Positions 1 to 8,730 of a DNA stretch of 64,000 nucleotides are shown piece by piece (the first letter of the stretch is position 1; each line of letters starts with the position of its first letter). The position numbers were made by a program, and so were the translations under genes. The notes below the pieces were generated by a model. It was not told the DNA's origin. It saw only the letters and a list, made by a program, of their open reading frames with translations, and did no database searches. Origin of the DNA: Enterovibrio sp045679545 (lineage in GTDB: Bacteria; Pseudomonadota; Gammaproteobacteria; Enterobacterales; Vibrionaceae); contig NZ_CP166194.1 in the NCBI RefSeq assembly GCF_045679545.1, forward strand, positions 3,100,001 through 3,164,000, in the 5' to 3' direction.

Positions 1-615
1 CAGTGGGAAGCCGAAACTGGCGAACCGGCGGAAGTGGAATTCTTTAAAAATCGCGCAGCCATGCAGAAAACGGTTCAACAAGTGTTTGGTTTAACCGAAA
101 GTCAGGCTCGTATCCAGCAAATGAACCAATTGCTAGGTCTGGATATGGAGTCAGAGCAACGCAGCCGTCGCGATGTCGATGCGGTTTATCTTGTTGCGAA
201 CGCTGGCGAATTGACGCTGCTTAAGCCGTTCATTGAGGTAGCAATCAACCCAGATGTTAAGCCACCAAAACTCTATGCCAGCTCTCGCAGCAACAATCGT
301 GTTAATGGTGTGGGTGAAATTGGCGAGTTACGCGGCATCGAGTTTAGTGATGTTCCTCTTCTGATCGACGTAAACAATCCGACAGCTGCAAGGTTCAATC
401 AACTGTGGCCAGATCTCGATAATGGCATGACGCGACTTTATGCTCTGGGGATGGATGCGTACGCGCTGATTGAAGCACTGCCGCAGATGCAAGCATTGCC
501 ACAGTATCGCTATGAAGGTCACTCAGGCGAGTTATCACTGGGCGATGACTGCACGGTAAACCGCTCCGTGTCTTGGGCGATGTTCGGGGACCAAGGGATT
601 GTTTCCATTAAATAA
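1..615 (+). CDS. lpoA: Penicillin-binding protein activator LpoA, C-terminal part
   Basis: The reading frame is open from the first base of the window, so only the last 204 codons of a protein normally about 600 residues long are present. The sequence matches the C-terminal LppC-type periplasmic-binding-like domain of LpoA, with the recognisable run LYALGMDAYALIEALPQM and the ending in which a G-x-L-S-L strand is followed by a W-x-x-F/G segment. LpoA is an outer membrane lipoprotein that stimulates the peptidoglycan synthase PBP1A. The lipoprotein signal lies outside the window. It overlaps yraN by 17 bases, as in other gammaproteobacteria, and the order lpoA-yraN-diaA-dolP supports the call. 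Confidence 0.92.
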   Translation, partial: QWEAETGEPAEVEFFKNRAAMQKTVQQVFGLTESQARIQQMNQLLGLDMESEQRSRRDVDAVYLVANAGELTLLKPFIEVAINPDVKPPKLYASSRSNNRVNGVGEIGELRGIEFSDVPLLIDVNNPTAARFNQLWPDLDNGMTRLYALGMDAYALIEALPQMQALPQYRYEGHSGELSLGDDCTVNRSVSWAMFGDQGIVSIK

Positions 616-967
616 GAAACAAACCGGCGATCACTATGAACAACAGGCTTGTCGCTTCTTGGAGCGACAAGGCCTGACATTGCTCGATAAAAACGCCCGA
701 TTCAAAGTGGGCGAATTAGATCTTGTCATGCGACAGGGTAGTTGTATCGTCTTTGTTGAGGTCAAATTTCGAAAACAATCCGGTTTCGGTGGCGCATCCG
801 CCACAATCTCGCACCAAAAACAACGCCGTTTACTTAAATCCGCTTACCTCTGGCTCGCGAAACAGGGGCTTTCCGCGACCCATACAGAGTTTCGCTTTGA
901 CGCTGTCGCTTTTGAAGGGGGGATAAACGCTGTAAACTGGATGAAGAATATTTTTATTGAAGGGTAG
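599..967 (+). CDS. yraN: UPF0102 family protein YraN (endonuclease-like)
   Basis: A 122-residue protein of the UPF0102/YraN family, which has a restriction-endonuclease-like fold and no settled function. Visible family features are the N-terminal helix with YEQQACRFLERQGL, the GELDLVM strand and the IVFVEVKFR motif containing the E-x-K pair expected of PD-(D/E)xK nucleases. The start is a TTG inside the end of lpoA with an AAGGGA-like ribosome site just upstream. No ATG gives the family N-terminus. It is translationally coupled to lpoA and followed closely by diaA. Family assignment is firm; a nuclease role is inference. Confidence 0.88.
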   Translation: MFPLNKKQTGDHYEQQACRFLERQGLTLLDKNARFKVGELDLVMRQGSCIVFVEVKFRKQSGFGGASATISHQKQRRLLKSAYLWLAKQGLSATHTEFRFDAVAFEGGINAVNWMKNIFIEG

Positions 968-970
968 TCA

Positions 971-1561
971 ATGCTAGACAGCATCAAAGAGAGCTTCACC
1001 GAAAGCATCCAAACACAGATAGCCGCAGCTGAAGCCCTGCCAGAGCAGATTTCAAAAGCCTCGATGGTGATGGTTCAGTGTTTGTTAAACGGCAATAAAA
1101 TCCTTTGCTGCGGTAACGGTGGCTCAGCTGCTAACGCCCAACACTTTGCTTCTTGCCTGCTTAACCGCTTTGAAACTGAGCGCCCTAGCCTGCCTGCTTT
1201 AGCTTTAACCGCAGACACAGTCACCCTTACCGCTGTTGCCAATGATTATCACCACGACGAAGTTTTCTCAAAACAAGTGCGGGCATTTGGTCAAGCTGGT
1301 GATGTTTTGTTAGCCCTCTCTACCAGCGGTAACAGTAAAGACGTCATCAAAGCCATGGAAGCCGCCGTAACACGAGACATGACTATCGTGGCATTCACAG
1401 GCAAAGATGGCGGTGAAATGGCGGGTTTACTGGGTGAACTTGATGTGGAAATTCGTGTGCCTTCTCAACGCACCGCACGTATACAAGAAGTCCACCTTGT
1501 TACGCTTCATACGCTCTGTGATTTAATCGACCAATTCCTCTTCCCAACACACGGAGAATAA
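971..1561 (+). CDS. diaA: DnaA initiator-associating protein DiaA
   Basis: A 196-residue SIS-domain protein. The phosphosugar-isomerase-like core is clear (CCGNGGSAANAQHFA, LSTSGNSKDV). It is closest to DiaA, which forms a homotetramer that binds DnaA and promotes orderly initiation at oriC, and it is also similar to sedoheptulose-7-phosphate isomerase GmhA. The choice of DiaA over GmhA rests on position between yraN and dolP, which is the conserved DiaA context. It starts 3 bases after the yraN stop. Length is the usual 196. Confidence 0.9.
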   Translation: MLDSIKESFTESIQTQIAAAEALPEQISKASMVMVQCLLNGNKILCCGNGGSAANAQHFASCLLNRFETERPSLPALALTADTVTLTAVANDYHHDEVFSKQVRAFGQAGDVLLALSTSGNSKDVIKAMEAAVTRDMTIVAFTGKDGGEMAGLLGELDVEIRVPSQRTARIQEVHLVTLHTLCDLIDQFLFPTHGE

Positions 1562-1564
1562 GTG

Positions 1565-2119
1565 ATGAAAAAGGCGCTTTTGCTTGCAGTAGTTTTCGCC
1601 TTAAGTGCCTGTTCCGCCATTTATGAGCAGGACACACGAAACGCTAAAACGGAATGGACGGATACACAAATTTCAATGCAAGTGGCAGGCATTGCCAATA
1701 AAGCGCCTTATTTGGGCGAGACTCGCATCAATGCAGTGTCCTACGATGGGAAATTGTTATTGATTGGTCAGGCCAAAACCGATGCTTTAAAGAAAACTTT
1801 GGTGGAAAAAGCTCGTGAGTTAGATGGTGTTGAGACCGTTTACGATCAAATACGCGTAAAAGAGCCGCTATCGCTCGCTGACGTGAGCAAAGACACCTGG
1901 CTAACCACCAAGGTTAAGTCGGCACTAATTGGCAGCAAGAAGCTTAGAAACGTCAATATCAAGGTGTTGTCTGAAGATGGGGAGGTCTTTTTGCTAGGCT
2001 ATGTCACTCGACAACAAGCAGAAGAAGCAACAGAGATTGCACGTAATTTGAGTGGCGTGAAGCAGGTCATTAAAGGCTTTCAATACTATGAGCCGCAAGC
2101 CGCTGAAACTGAACAGTAA
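1565..2119 (+). CDS. dolP: Outer membrane lipoprotein DolP (YraP), two BON domains
   Basis: A lipoprotein of about 184 residues. The N-terminus MKKALLLAVVFALSAC ends in a lipobox (LSAC), giving Cys16 as the lipidated residue. Two BON domains follow, at about residues 45-112 and 117-178, each with the family's pattern of a helix ending before a V-x-G/L-V-x-x-V strand. DolP maintains outer membrane integrity and localises to division sites. I chose ATG 1565 over the GTG three bases earlier because GGAG lies at the right distance. A hairpin terminator follows at 2141. Confidence 0.9.
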   Translation: MKKALLLAVVFALSACSAIYEQDTRNAKTEWTDTQISMQVAGIANKAPYLGETRINAVSYDGKLLLIGQAKTDALKKTLVEKARELDGVETVYDQIRVKEPLSLADVSKDTWLTTKVKSALIGSKKLRNVNIKVLSEDGEVFLLGYVTRQQAEEATEIARNLSGVKQVIKGFQYYEPQAAETEQ

Positions 2120-2140
2120 ACGGTTGACACGCTAGAGAAG

Positions 2141-2168
2141 AAAAAAGCAGCCATTGGCTGCTTTTTTT
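2141..2168. terminator. Bidirectional intrinsic terminator between dolP and sspB
   Basis: A seven-base-pair stem AGCAGCC/GGCTGCT with a three-base loop (ATT) is flanked by an A-run on the left and a T-run on the right. It can therefore end transcription of dolP on the plus strand and of sspB on the minus strand. Its right edge touches the sspB stop codon. Confidence 0.85.
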
Positions 2169-2661
2169 ATTTCACGACCGTCAGTGTAGGACGGCCTTTG
2201 AATTTATTGTCTGATTCGCTATCCACCACAGGGGCATCATCACGTGAGGTGTCATCACCTTTAATGATGCTGACATCAGTGGCTTCAGGCTTGGCTTCAG
2301 GTTCTAGTTCGATTCTCTCAAGCTCAGCTTCATAAGCAGGCTCTGGATCAAACATGGTGCCCGCACCGTTTTCGCGCGCATAGATAGCAAGTACTGCATA
2401 AAGCGGTACAGAAACCAGCATTGGACGACCACCAAATCGCGCGTTAAAACAAACTTCATCATTACCAAGATCAAGATTGCCCACCGCTCTTGGTGCAACG
2501 TTCAACACGATTTGGCCATCCTGAACATACTCAGTCGGTACGTTCACGTATGGCAGTGTTGCGTCTACAACCAAGTGTGGTGTGAGATCGTTGTCTATCA
2601 ACCATTCGTAAAACGCCCGCAATAAATACGGGCGACGAGGCTTCAAAGTCGCTTCAGTCAT
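2167..2661 (-). CDS. sspB: ClpXP specificity-enhancing factor SspB
   Basis: A 164-residue adaptor that delivers ssrA-tagged peptides to the ClpXP protease. The N-terminal substrate-binding domain is intact (RPYLLRAFYEWLIDN, HLVVDAT, NARFGG). It is followed by an acidic low-complexity linker of about 40 residues and a short C-terminal ClpX-binding tail, GRPTLTVVK. The start codon overlaps the sspA stop (TAATG), so the two are translationally coupled as in other gammaproteobacteria. Confidence 0.95.
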   Translation of the reverse strand: MTEATLKPRRPYLLRAFYEWLIDNDLTPHLVVDATLPYVNVPTEYVQDGQIVLNVAPRAVGNLDLGNDEVCFNARFGGRPMLVSVPLYAVLAIYARENGAGTMFDPEPAYEAELERIELEPEAKPEATDVSIIKGDDTSRDDAPVVDSESDNKFKGRPTLTVVK

Positions 2662-3296
2662 TACTGGGCCAGTCGCATCTCGCGCTCAGCTTCAGTCAAT
2701 GAAGCCAAGAATGAATCACGTTCAAATACGCGAGCCATGTAAGTCTTCACTTCTTTCGAACCTGGTCCGCTTAGCTCAATACCCATGACAGGCAGGCGCC
2801 AAAGCAACGGTGCCAAGTAGCAATCTACCAAGCTAAACTCTTCGCTCATAAAGAACGGGTACTCTGCAAAAACAGGCGCTAGAGCCAAAAGCTCTTCACG
2901 CAGCTGACGACGTGCTTTGTCAGCTTCTTCAGCATTGCCTTTCTCAACTTTCTCAGCCAATGTGTACCAGTTACGTTCGATACGGTACATCATCAGACGG
3001 CTGTTACCGCGGGCAACAGGATAAACCGGCATTAGCGGTGGGTGAGGGAAACGCTCATCCAGGTATTCCATGATGATGTTCGCGTTATACAACGCCAATT
3101 CACGGTCAACCAAAGTCGGTACCGAGTTATACGGATTTAGATCGAGTAAATCCTCTGGCAGGTTATTAGGATCAACAAGCTCAATCTCATAGGTCACACC
3201 TTTCTCAGCAAGAACGATACGAACCTGATGGCTATACATGTCTGATGCGTCTGAATACAACGTCATCACCGAGCGTTTATTGGCAGCAACAGCCAT
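2661..3296 (-). CDS. sspA: Stringent starvation protein A, SspA
   Basis: A 211-residue glutathione-S-transferase-fold protein that binds RNA polymerase and alters transcription in stationary phase and stress. The thioredoxin-like N-domain runs to about residue 85 (LYSDASDMYSHQVRIVLAEK, YNSVPTLVDRELALY) and the helical C-domain follows, including the PVMGIEL segment. As known for SspA, the active-site residues of true GSTs are not obvious. It is co-transcribed with sspB and sits just downstream of petC; 86 bases separate it from the petC stop. Confidence 0.95.
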   Translation of the reverse strand: MAVAANKRSVMTLYSDASDMYSHQVRIVLAEKGVTYEIELVDPNNLPEDLLDLNPYNSVPTLVDRELALYNANIIMEYLDERFPHPPLMPVYPVARGNSRLMMYRIERNWYTLAEKVEKGNAEEADKARRQLREELLALAPVFAEYPFFMSEEFSLVDCYLAPLLWRLPVMGIELSGPGSKEVKTYMARVFERDSFLASLTEAEREMRLAQ

Positions 3297-3382
3297 TAAC
3301 CCCTCCAGAATATTTCATCTATAGAAAAAACAATGGGAGCACCTGCCCCCATTGTGGATCAGCAACTCACTAGATTAACCGA

Positions 3383-4120
3383 TCAGTGAACGTCACGCCA
3401 ATACTCTTTCTTGAGCAGAATGGTCAAGATGAGCAAAATCACAAGGAAACCAATGACCCAGTAACCCATTTGCTGACGTTCCAGTTTATTTGGCTCGCCC
3501 GAATACTCGAGGAAGTTCACCAAATCACGGACAGCATCGTTGTACTCTTCTGGGCTCAACTCGCCATTACCCAGCGATTCAATACCAACAAATTCTTCCA
3601 CTTGCTGACCATCAACCATTACAGATTTATACTGCTTGATTGGCGTGCCCTGAAGCTCTTCCAACACATGCGGCATGCCCACGCTAGGGAACACTGTGTT
3701 GTTAACACCAAATGGACGTGATGGGTCGGCATAGAAAGAACGCAGATAGGTGTATATCCAATCTGTACCGCGAACACGAGCAACTAGCGTCAAGTCAGGC
3801 GCAGGACCACCAAAGAAGGTCGCAGCGTCTTCAACAGTAATGGCATTGGTGACCAAATCGCCAATCTTTGCATTCTCGTCAAAGACCAAATTTTCCATCA
3901 TCAGCTCTTTAGGAATATCGAGATCATCCGCGATACGCTCATAACGCTGATATTGAGTAGCATGACAGCCAAAGCAGTAGTTCATAAACAGCTTAGCGCC
4001 ATTCTGCAGCGATGCCTTGTCTGACAAATCATTGTTCGCCGGATCCAAGTGCACGTTTGCACCTGCTGCCATCGCAAGAGAAGGCAACAGCGCGAACAAA
4101 ATTACAATCCACTTCTTCAT
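3383..4120 (-). CDS. petC: Cytochrome c1, ubiquinol-cytochrome c reductase
   Basis: The 245-residue haem subunit of the bc1 complex. A Sec signal peptide (MKKWIVILFALLPSLAMA) precedes the haem c attachment site C49-F-G-C52-H53. The likely sixth ligand Met is in the VGMPHVL segment, and a single C-terminal membrane helix (about residues 221-238) anchors it to the inner membrane with the haem in the periplasm. It passes electrons from the Rieske protein to soluble cytochrome c. Its start overlaps the petB stop, in the order petA-petB-petC. Confidence 0.96.
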   Translation of the reverse strand: MKKWIVILFALLPSLAMAAGANVHLDPANNDLSDKASLQNGAKLFMNYCFGCHATQYQRYERIADDLDIPKELMMENLVFDENAKIGDLVTNAITVEDAATFFGGPAPDLTLVARVRGTDWIYTYLRSFYADPSRPFGVNNTVFPSVGMPHVLEELQGTPIKQYKSVMVDGQQVEEFVGIESLGNGELSPEEYNDAVRDLVNFLEYSGEPNKLERQQMGYWVIGFLVILLILTILLKKEYWRDVH

Positions 4121-5382
4121 TAGTAGTTCACCCTCTCCGGTAATGGTTTCGTCACTTCGTTTTTACTGTAAACAAACAGCAGAACGAAGAACATGAAATA
4201 ACCAAAGCTAAAGATCTGAGCCAATAATGTGTAAAGGCCAGTTGCAGGTAATGTACCCAACACACCTAAAGCAATGAAGGAGATAACGAACTGAACAATG
4301 TTTGCAAGGTGCAATTTGCTACGATAGCGATAAGAACGCACTTTACAGCGATCCAACCATGGCAACACGAATAGCACCGCAATCGACAAGCCCATTAAAA
4401 CAACACCCGTCAATTTATCAGGAACCGCTCGTAAGATGGCGTAGAACGGTGTGAAGTACCATACAGGTGCGATGTGATCAGGCGTTTTGATCGGGTTAGC
4501 CGCTTCAAAGTTAGGTGGCTCAAGGAAATAGCCGCCCATCTCTGGATTAAAGAAAATCACGTACGCAAACAAAATACCAAAACCAGCAACACCGATGAGA
4601 TCCTTCACTGTTCCATAAGGATGGAAAGGAACGGCATCAATAATGTCGTATTTCTTGGTGTAGTACTTATGGAAAGGGAATTGGGTCTCGTACCCTTCGC
4701 CCTTAGTACCTTTTGGCAACTTGGTTTCGATGCCATCTGGGTTATTCGAACCGACTTCGTGCAGTGCCAGAATGTGCAGCACGACGAGCAGCAAGATAAC
4801 GATTGGCAAAGCAACAACGTGCAACGCAAAGAAACGGTTCAGCGTTGCCCCCGAAAGAACAAAGTCACCGCGAATCCAAAGGGTTAAATCATCACCAATG
4901 ACAGGAATCGCACCAAACAGTGAAATGATTACCTGAGCGCCCCAGTAGGACATTTGTCCCCATGGCAGCAAATAGCCCATAAAGGCTTCAGCCATTAACG
5001 CTAGGAATATCAGCATACCGAACACCCACAGCAGCTCACGTGGCTTCTGATATGAACCGTAAATAAGGCCACGGAACATGTGCAGGTAAATCACAACAAA
5101 AAACGCTGATGCCCCCGTAGAGTGCATATAACGTAACAGCCAGCCGTATTCCACATCACGCATGATGTATTCAATAGATGCAAACGCCCCTTCGGCAGAA
5201 GGGTTATAACTCATGGTCAACCAAATACCGGTCAGCAGCTGGTTTACCAGCACCAACATGGCGAGTGAGCCAAACAGATACCAGAAGTTAAAGTTTTTCG
5301 GCATTGGGTATTCTGACAAATGCTTCTTGTAAGCATTCATCACAGGTAGGCGTTTCTCAATCCAGTTAAGCAAGTTTTCCAT
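4120..5382 (-). CDS. petB: Cytochrome b, ubiquinol-cytochrome c reductase
   Basis: A 420-residue integral membrane cytochrome b. The four haem-ligating histidines are expected in helix II (HSTGASAFF, HMFRG) and helix IV (FALHVVALP, LVVLHILALHEVGS). The Qo-site motif of the family appears as the Pro-rich loop around DHIAPVWYFTPFYAILRAVPDK (PVWY in place of the usual PEWY). Eight or more hydrophobic helices are visible. The protein is full-length, not split into b6 and subunit IV. The gene overlaps its neighbours by one base on each side. Confidence 0.96.
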   Translation of the reverse strand: MENLLNWIEKRLPVMNAYKKHLSEYPMPKNFNFWYLFGSLAMLVLVNQLLTGIWLTMSYNPSAEGAFASIEYIMRDVEYGWLLRYMHSTGASAFFVVIYLHMFRGLIYGSYQKPRELLWVFGMLIFLALMAEAFMGYLLPWGQMSYWGAQVIISLFGAIPVIGDDLTLWIRGDFVLSGATLNRFFALHVVALPIVILLLVVLHILALHEVGSNNPDGIETKLPKGTKGEGYETQFPFHKYYTKKYDIIDAVPFHPYGTVKDLIGVAGFGILFAYVIFFNPEMGGYFLEPPNFEAANPIKTPDHIAPVWYFTPFYAILRAVPDKLTGVVLMGLSIAVLFVLPWLDRCKVRSYRYRSKLHLANIVQFVISFIALGVLGTLPATGLYTLLAQIFSFGYFMFFVLLFVYSKNEVTKPLPERVNY

Positions 5383-5972
5383 TACGCAGCTCCCTCATCG
5401 GCACCGACCAGAATACGTTTATCATTAAGATACGTATAAGGCGGTATCACCAGATTAAGTGGCGCCGGTACACTTTGGAATACACGACCCGCCATATCAA
5501 ACTTCGACCCGTGACACGGACAGAAGAAGCCTGATGCCACACCTTCAACTTGTTCACCAAAACTGTCAGGTAGATAGGTGGGCGAACAACCTAGGTGCGT
5601 ACACAAACCAACTGCGACAAAAAGCTCAGGCTTAATGGAACGGTAGGTACCCGTAATGTATTCAGGCTGCTGTGGTTCAAGAGATTCAGGATCGCGAAGC
5701 TTATCGCCGATCTCATTCAACGTCTCCAAGGTTTGTTCGCTTCGACGAACAATCCATACAGGCTTGCCCTGCCAAATCACCCTGATTAACTGGCCTTCTT
5801 CAACTTTACTCACATCGACTTCAACCGGGGCACCGGCAGCCTTTGCTTTGGCGCTAGGGTTCCAAGACTTGATAAAAGGTACAGCGACTGCTGCTGCACC
5901 CACACCACCAACCACAGCGGTTGATAGAGTCAGGAAACGGCGTCGGCCGGAATTCACTGGCGCATTGCTCAT
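5382..5972 (-). CDS. petA: Rieske iron-sulfur subunit of the bc1 complex
   Basis: A 196-residue Rieske protein. The N-terminus carries a twin-arginine export signal (SGRRRFLTLS), which acts here as an uncleaved anchor. The 2Fe-2S cluster motifs are CTHLGC and CPCHGS. The longer in-frame ATG at 5999 is possible, but 5972 gives the family N-terminus MSNAPVN and has GGGAG upstream. It is the first gene of petABC; a promoter is expected in the gap to rpsI on the minus strand. Confidence 0.95.
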   Translation of the reverse strand: MSNAPVNSGRRRFLTLSTAVVGGVGAAAVAVPFIKSWNPSAKAKAAGAPVEVDVSKVEEGQLIRVIWQGKPVWIVRRSEQTLETLNEIGDKLRDPESLEPQQPEYITGTYRSIKPELFVAVGLCTHLGCSPTYLPDSFGEQVEGVASGFFCPCHGSKFDMAGRVFQSVPAPLNLVIPPYTYLNDKRILVGADEGAA

Positions 5973-6379
5973 CCAACATTCTCCCATGTGCTCCCGCATG
6001 GATTTTTAAAAACTGTCCTTATGCGTCCCTGGAGCGTACGGCTAACTCAAAAAGTAATTTATTCTTACGCAAACAGCCTATTGATTATCTTACGATAGCA
6101 CAGACATACGTGGGCTAAATGATAAGGAAAACCCTACTTTTTGACAAGATAAAGCTACTTTTTTGTAACAAATGTGAGGTATGCACCGTTTTTTTAACTA
6201 ACTGCCAAAAAAGAAAAAAATCGAAAAAATAACAAAAAGCGGAAATAGCGGATCAGAGAGGAACAAAACAGATAGGACGTTAATTAAACAGGTGATTTAC
6301 ATAAAATCTTGGCAATAAAAAGCCTGGCAATATGCCAGGCTTTTTTTGACCATAATTCCCGAATAAATTCGGAAGCGAA
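5973..6379. other. Intergenic region between petA and rpsI
   Basis: About 400 bases without a convincing gene. It holds the petA promoter region, the rpsI terminator at 6314-6347 and an AT-rich stretch around 6120-6300. Overlapping short open frames run through it but none has a family match or a ribosome site. Confidence 0.6.
6314..6347. terminator. Intrinsic terminator downstream of rpsI
   Basis: A nine-base-pair stem AGCCTGGCA/TGCCAGGCT with loop ATA, A-rich on the left and seven T on the right. It lies 33 bases past the rpsI stop, so its main use is to end the minus-strand rplM-rpsI transcript, though it could work in both directions. Confidence 0.85.
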
Positions 6380-6769
6380 TTAACGCTTAGAGAATTGTGG
6401 ACGACGACGTGCTTTACGTAGACCAACTTTCTTACGTTCAACTTTACGCGCGTCACGAGTAACGAAGCCAGCTGCACGAAGTGCAGGACGCAAAGTTTCA
6501 TCGTATTCCATCAGTGCACGGGTGATACCGTGACGGATAGCGCCAGCTTGACCAGAGATACCACCACCAGAAACGGTGACGTATAGGTCTAGCTTGTCTA
6601 GCATTTCAACTAGTTCAAGCGGCTGACGAACAACCATGCAAGCGGTAGGACGACCGAAGTACTGCTCCAGTTCACGCTTGTTGATTACGATGTTACCGCT
6701 GCCCGGCTTGATGAACACACGAGCTGTTGAGCTTTTGCGACGACCAGTGCCGTAGTATTGTTCTGCCAT
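6380..6769 (-). CDS. rpsI: 30S ribosomal protein S9
   Basis: A 129-residue ribosomal protein of the 30S head. The N-terminal YYGTGRRKSSTARVF is diagnostic, and the C-terminal basic tail RKARRRPQFSKR, which reaches the P-site tRNA, is intact. It lies 12 bases after rplM, the usual two-gene operon. Confidence 0.98.
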   Translation of the reverse strand: MAEQYYGTGRRKSSTARVFIKPGSGNIVINKRELEQYFGRPTACMVVRQPLELVEMLDKLDLYVTVSGGGISGQAGAIRHGITRALMEYDETLRPALRAAGFVTRDARKVERKKVGLRKARRRPQFSKR

Positions 6770-6781
6770 TGTTATATCCCC

Positions 6782-7210
6782 TTAGATGTCCAGTACTTGC
6801 GGCTGTTGTGCCGCGTGCTTGTGCTCAGCGCCCGCGTAAACTTTCAGTTTACGGAACATTGCACGACCTAGAGGACCACGTGGCAACATACCTTTAACGG
6901 CAAGTTCGATGATCATTTCTGGTTTTTTCACTTGCAGCTTATCAAAGCTGATTGACTTGATGCCACCAATGTAGCCAGAGTGGCTGTAGTACATCTTGTC
7001 AGTGAATTTCGCACCAGTTACGGTAACTTTGTCCGCGTTGATAACTACGATGTAGTCACCAGTGTCAACGTGCGGAGTGTATTCTGGCTTGTGCTTACCA
7101 CGCAGACGAGATGCGATCTCAGTTGCGATACGGCCCAGAGTTTTACCTTCTGCGTCTACAATATACCAGTCGCGTTTTACACTTTCTGGTTTAGCAACGA
7201 AAGTTTTCAT
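6782..7210 (-). CDS. rplM: 50S ribosomal protein L13
   Basis: A 142-residue large-subunit protein that binds early in 50S assembly. The N-terminus MKTFVAKPESVKRDWYIVDA and the C-terminal half (LPRGPLGRAMFRKLKVYAG) match L13 over its normal length. The frame stays open further upstream to 7285, but the family start is the ATG at 7210. In Escherichia coli L13 represses its own operon through the mRNA leader; see the hairpin at 7247. Confidence 0.98.
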   Translation of the reverse strand: MKTFVAKPESVKRDWYIVDAEGKTLGRIATEIASRLRGKHKPEYTPHVDTGDYIVVINADKVTVTGAKFTDKMYYSHSGYIGGIKSISFDKLQVKKPEMIIELAVKGMLPRGPLGRAMFRKLKVYAGAEHKHAAQQPQVLDI

Positions 7211-7246
7211 GCTAATAAATACCCGATAATTAAAAATTTCACTTAA

Positions 7247-7260
7247 GGAGCTTTCGCTCC
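7247..7260 (-). promoter_or_regulatory. Leader hairpin with GAAA tetraloop upstream of rplM
   Basis: On the minus strand, GGAGC-GAAA-GCTCC forms a five-base-pair stem capped by a GNRA tetraloop, ending about 36 bases before the rplM start. L13 is known to control its operon through its leader in enterobacteria. That this hairpin is the L13 target is inference. Confidence 0.45.
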
Positions 7261-7342
7261 CACTGTATAAGAGCCCATTCAGCACCCCTTCGAGTGGTGT
7301 TCCCTCGGCGTTAGCCTTTCAACAGTAACGGTGGGTCGCAGG

Positions 7343-7348
7343 ATTATA
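7343..7348 (-). promoter_or_regulatory. Candidate -10 element of the rplM-rpsI promoter
   Basis: A perfect TATAAT on the minus strand about 133 bases upstream of the rplM start, followed downstream by a GC-rich stretch as in stringently controlled promoters. No good -35 hexamer is visible at the expected distance, so the call rests on the -10 box and position. Confidence 0.4.
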
Positions 7349-7372
7349 AGGAAGGGTGGAGAAAAAATCACC

Positions 7373-7403
7373 TTTTTTTAAAAAAAAGTCGCGACTTTTT
7401 CTC
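7373..7403 (-). terminator. Palindromic terminator downstream of zapE
   Basis: An 18-base perfect palindrome (AAAAAGTCG/CGACTTTTT at 7383-7400) is followed on the minus strand by a long T-run. It sits about 40 bases after the zapE stop and just upstream of the rplM promoter candidate, so it would insulate the two genes. The folded loop would be the four central bases. Confidence 0.6.
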
Positions 7404-7443
7404 CGGCTCTGCAGTGTAGATAATGTCAATAAATGGGATAACG

Positions 7444-8547
7444 CTAAGGAAGGTGCTCTAAGGCCAAGTAATCATGGCTCTGCATCTCTTTTAAACGCGA
7501 ACAACAGCGCTTGAATTCAAAAGACAACCTGTCGCCAACATACAGTGATGACAGGGCGACCTCAGCAGAAATGATCAGTTTTACATGCCTTTCGTAAAAT
7601 TCGTCGATCATGGCAATAAAACGCCTCGCTGCATCATCTTTTGACGCATCCATTTGTGGAACATTTGCCAAAAGTACCGTGTGATAAAGACGCGCAAGCT
7701 CTATATAGTCAGATTGGCTTCGTGGGCTGTCACATAGCGTCACAAAGTCAAAATGCACCACCCCTTCGGCTTCTCTCACCGCATGTAACTGCCGATGATT
7801 TATCTCAATATCATGAGCATCGAAACATGGCTCAGTCGCCAACTGATAGAAGTAGTTCTTCAAATTGGCCTCAGCCGCATCATCTAATGGGGAGTGATAG
7901 ATCTCCGCCTGCTCTAATGTTCGTAACCGATAATCGGTGCCCGCATCCACATTAACCACATCGCAATGCTGATTAATCAATGCAATTGCAGGAAGAAAAC
8001 GAGCACGCTGCAAGCCATTGCGATAAAGCTCATTAGGAATGATGTTTGACGTAGCAACCAGGCATATACCGCGCTCGAACAGGGCTTCAAGCAACGTGCC
8101 AAGGATCATGGCATCGGTAATGTCTGAGACGAAGAACTCATCAAAGCAGAGAATATGGGCTTCACCCGACAACTTGTCGGCGATTTTGAGTAGCGGGTCT
8201 TGCTCACCGTCGAGCGTTTTCAATTCATCATGTATGCGATGCATAAAACGGTGGAAGTGCATGCGCAGCTTTTTCTCAAACGGTAAACTTTCAAAGAAGG
8301 TATCAACCAGATAGGTTTTCCCGCGCCCAACACCGCCCCAAAAATACAAGCCTCGCTCTGGAGTCGGCTTTTTGTCTGTCTTTTTGAAAAAGGACTGCAG
8401 AAAACTGGGCGTTGGCGTAGGGGCATTCGCTCGCGCAACAAGCCGATGATACAAATCATCCAACATGGTGACGGCCTGCTTTTGCGACGCGTCTTCGAAA
8501 AAGTCCGGTCGAAGTAAATCTTTGCTGTATTGCTCTAAAGGCGTCAT
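7444..8547 (-). CDS. zapE: Cell division protein ZapE, AFG1-like ATPase
   Basis: A 367-residue AFG1/ZapE-family P-loop ATPase. Walker A is GGVGRGKT (about residues 71-78), Walker B is ILCFDEFFV, and sensor-type motifs follow (LVATSNI, RFLPAI). ZapE acts at the Z-ring in E. coli and affects its stability. Length and motif order are normal. It is a single gene, divergent from zapG, with a terminator after it. Confidence 0.93.
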   Translation of the reverse strand: MTPLEQYSKDLLRPDFFEDASQKQAVTMLDDLYHRLVARANAPTPTPSFLQSFFKKTDKKPTPERGLYFWGGVGRGKTYLVDTFFESLPFEKKLRMHFHRFMHRIHDELKTLDGEQDPLLKIADKLSGEAHILCFDEFFVSDITDAMILGTLLEALFERGICLVATSNIIPNELYRNGLQRARFLPAIALINQHCDVVNVDAGTDYRLRTLEQAEIYHSPLDDAAEANLKNYFYQLATEPCFDAHDIEINHRQLHAVREAEGVVHFDFVTLCDSPRSQSDYIELARLYHTVLLANVPQMDASKDDAARRFIAMIDEFYERHVKLIISAEVALSSLYVGDRLSFEFKRCCSRLKEMQSHDYLALEHLP

Positions 8548-8730
8548 TCCCTGAACCTAATCCGTACTGGTTACAATAAGAGTGTTCTCAAAATCAATAG
8601 TACCATGCGTAACTTTTGCCATGTATAGTAAATCCTTGGCATTTAGGGGAATGCTACTTCCTAATTCCTCACCGTATTTCGGCGAGAATAGCCTTATATT
8701 CAATTTGTTATGGAAAATTAAGGAGCGCTT

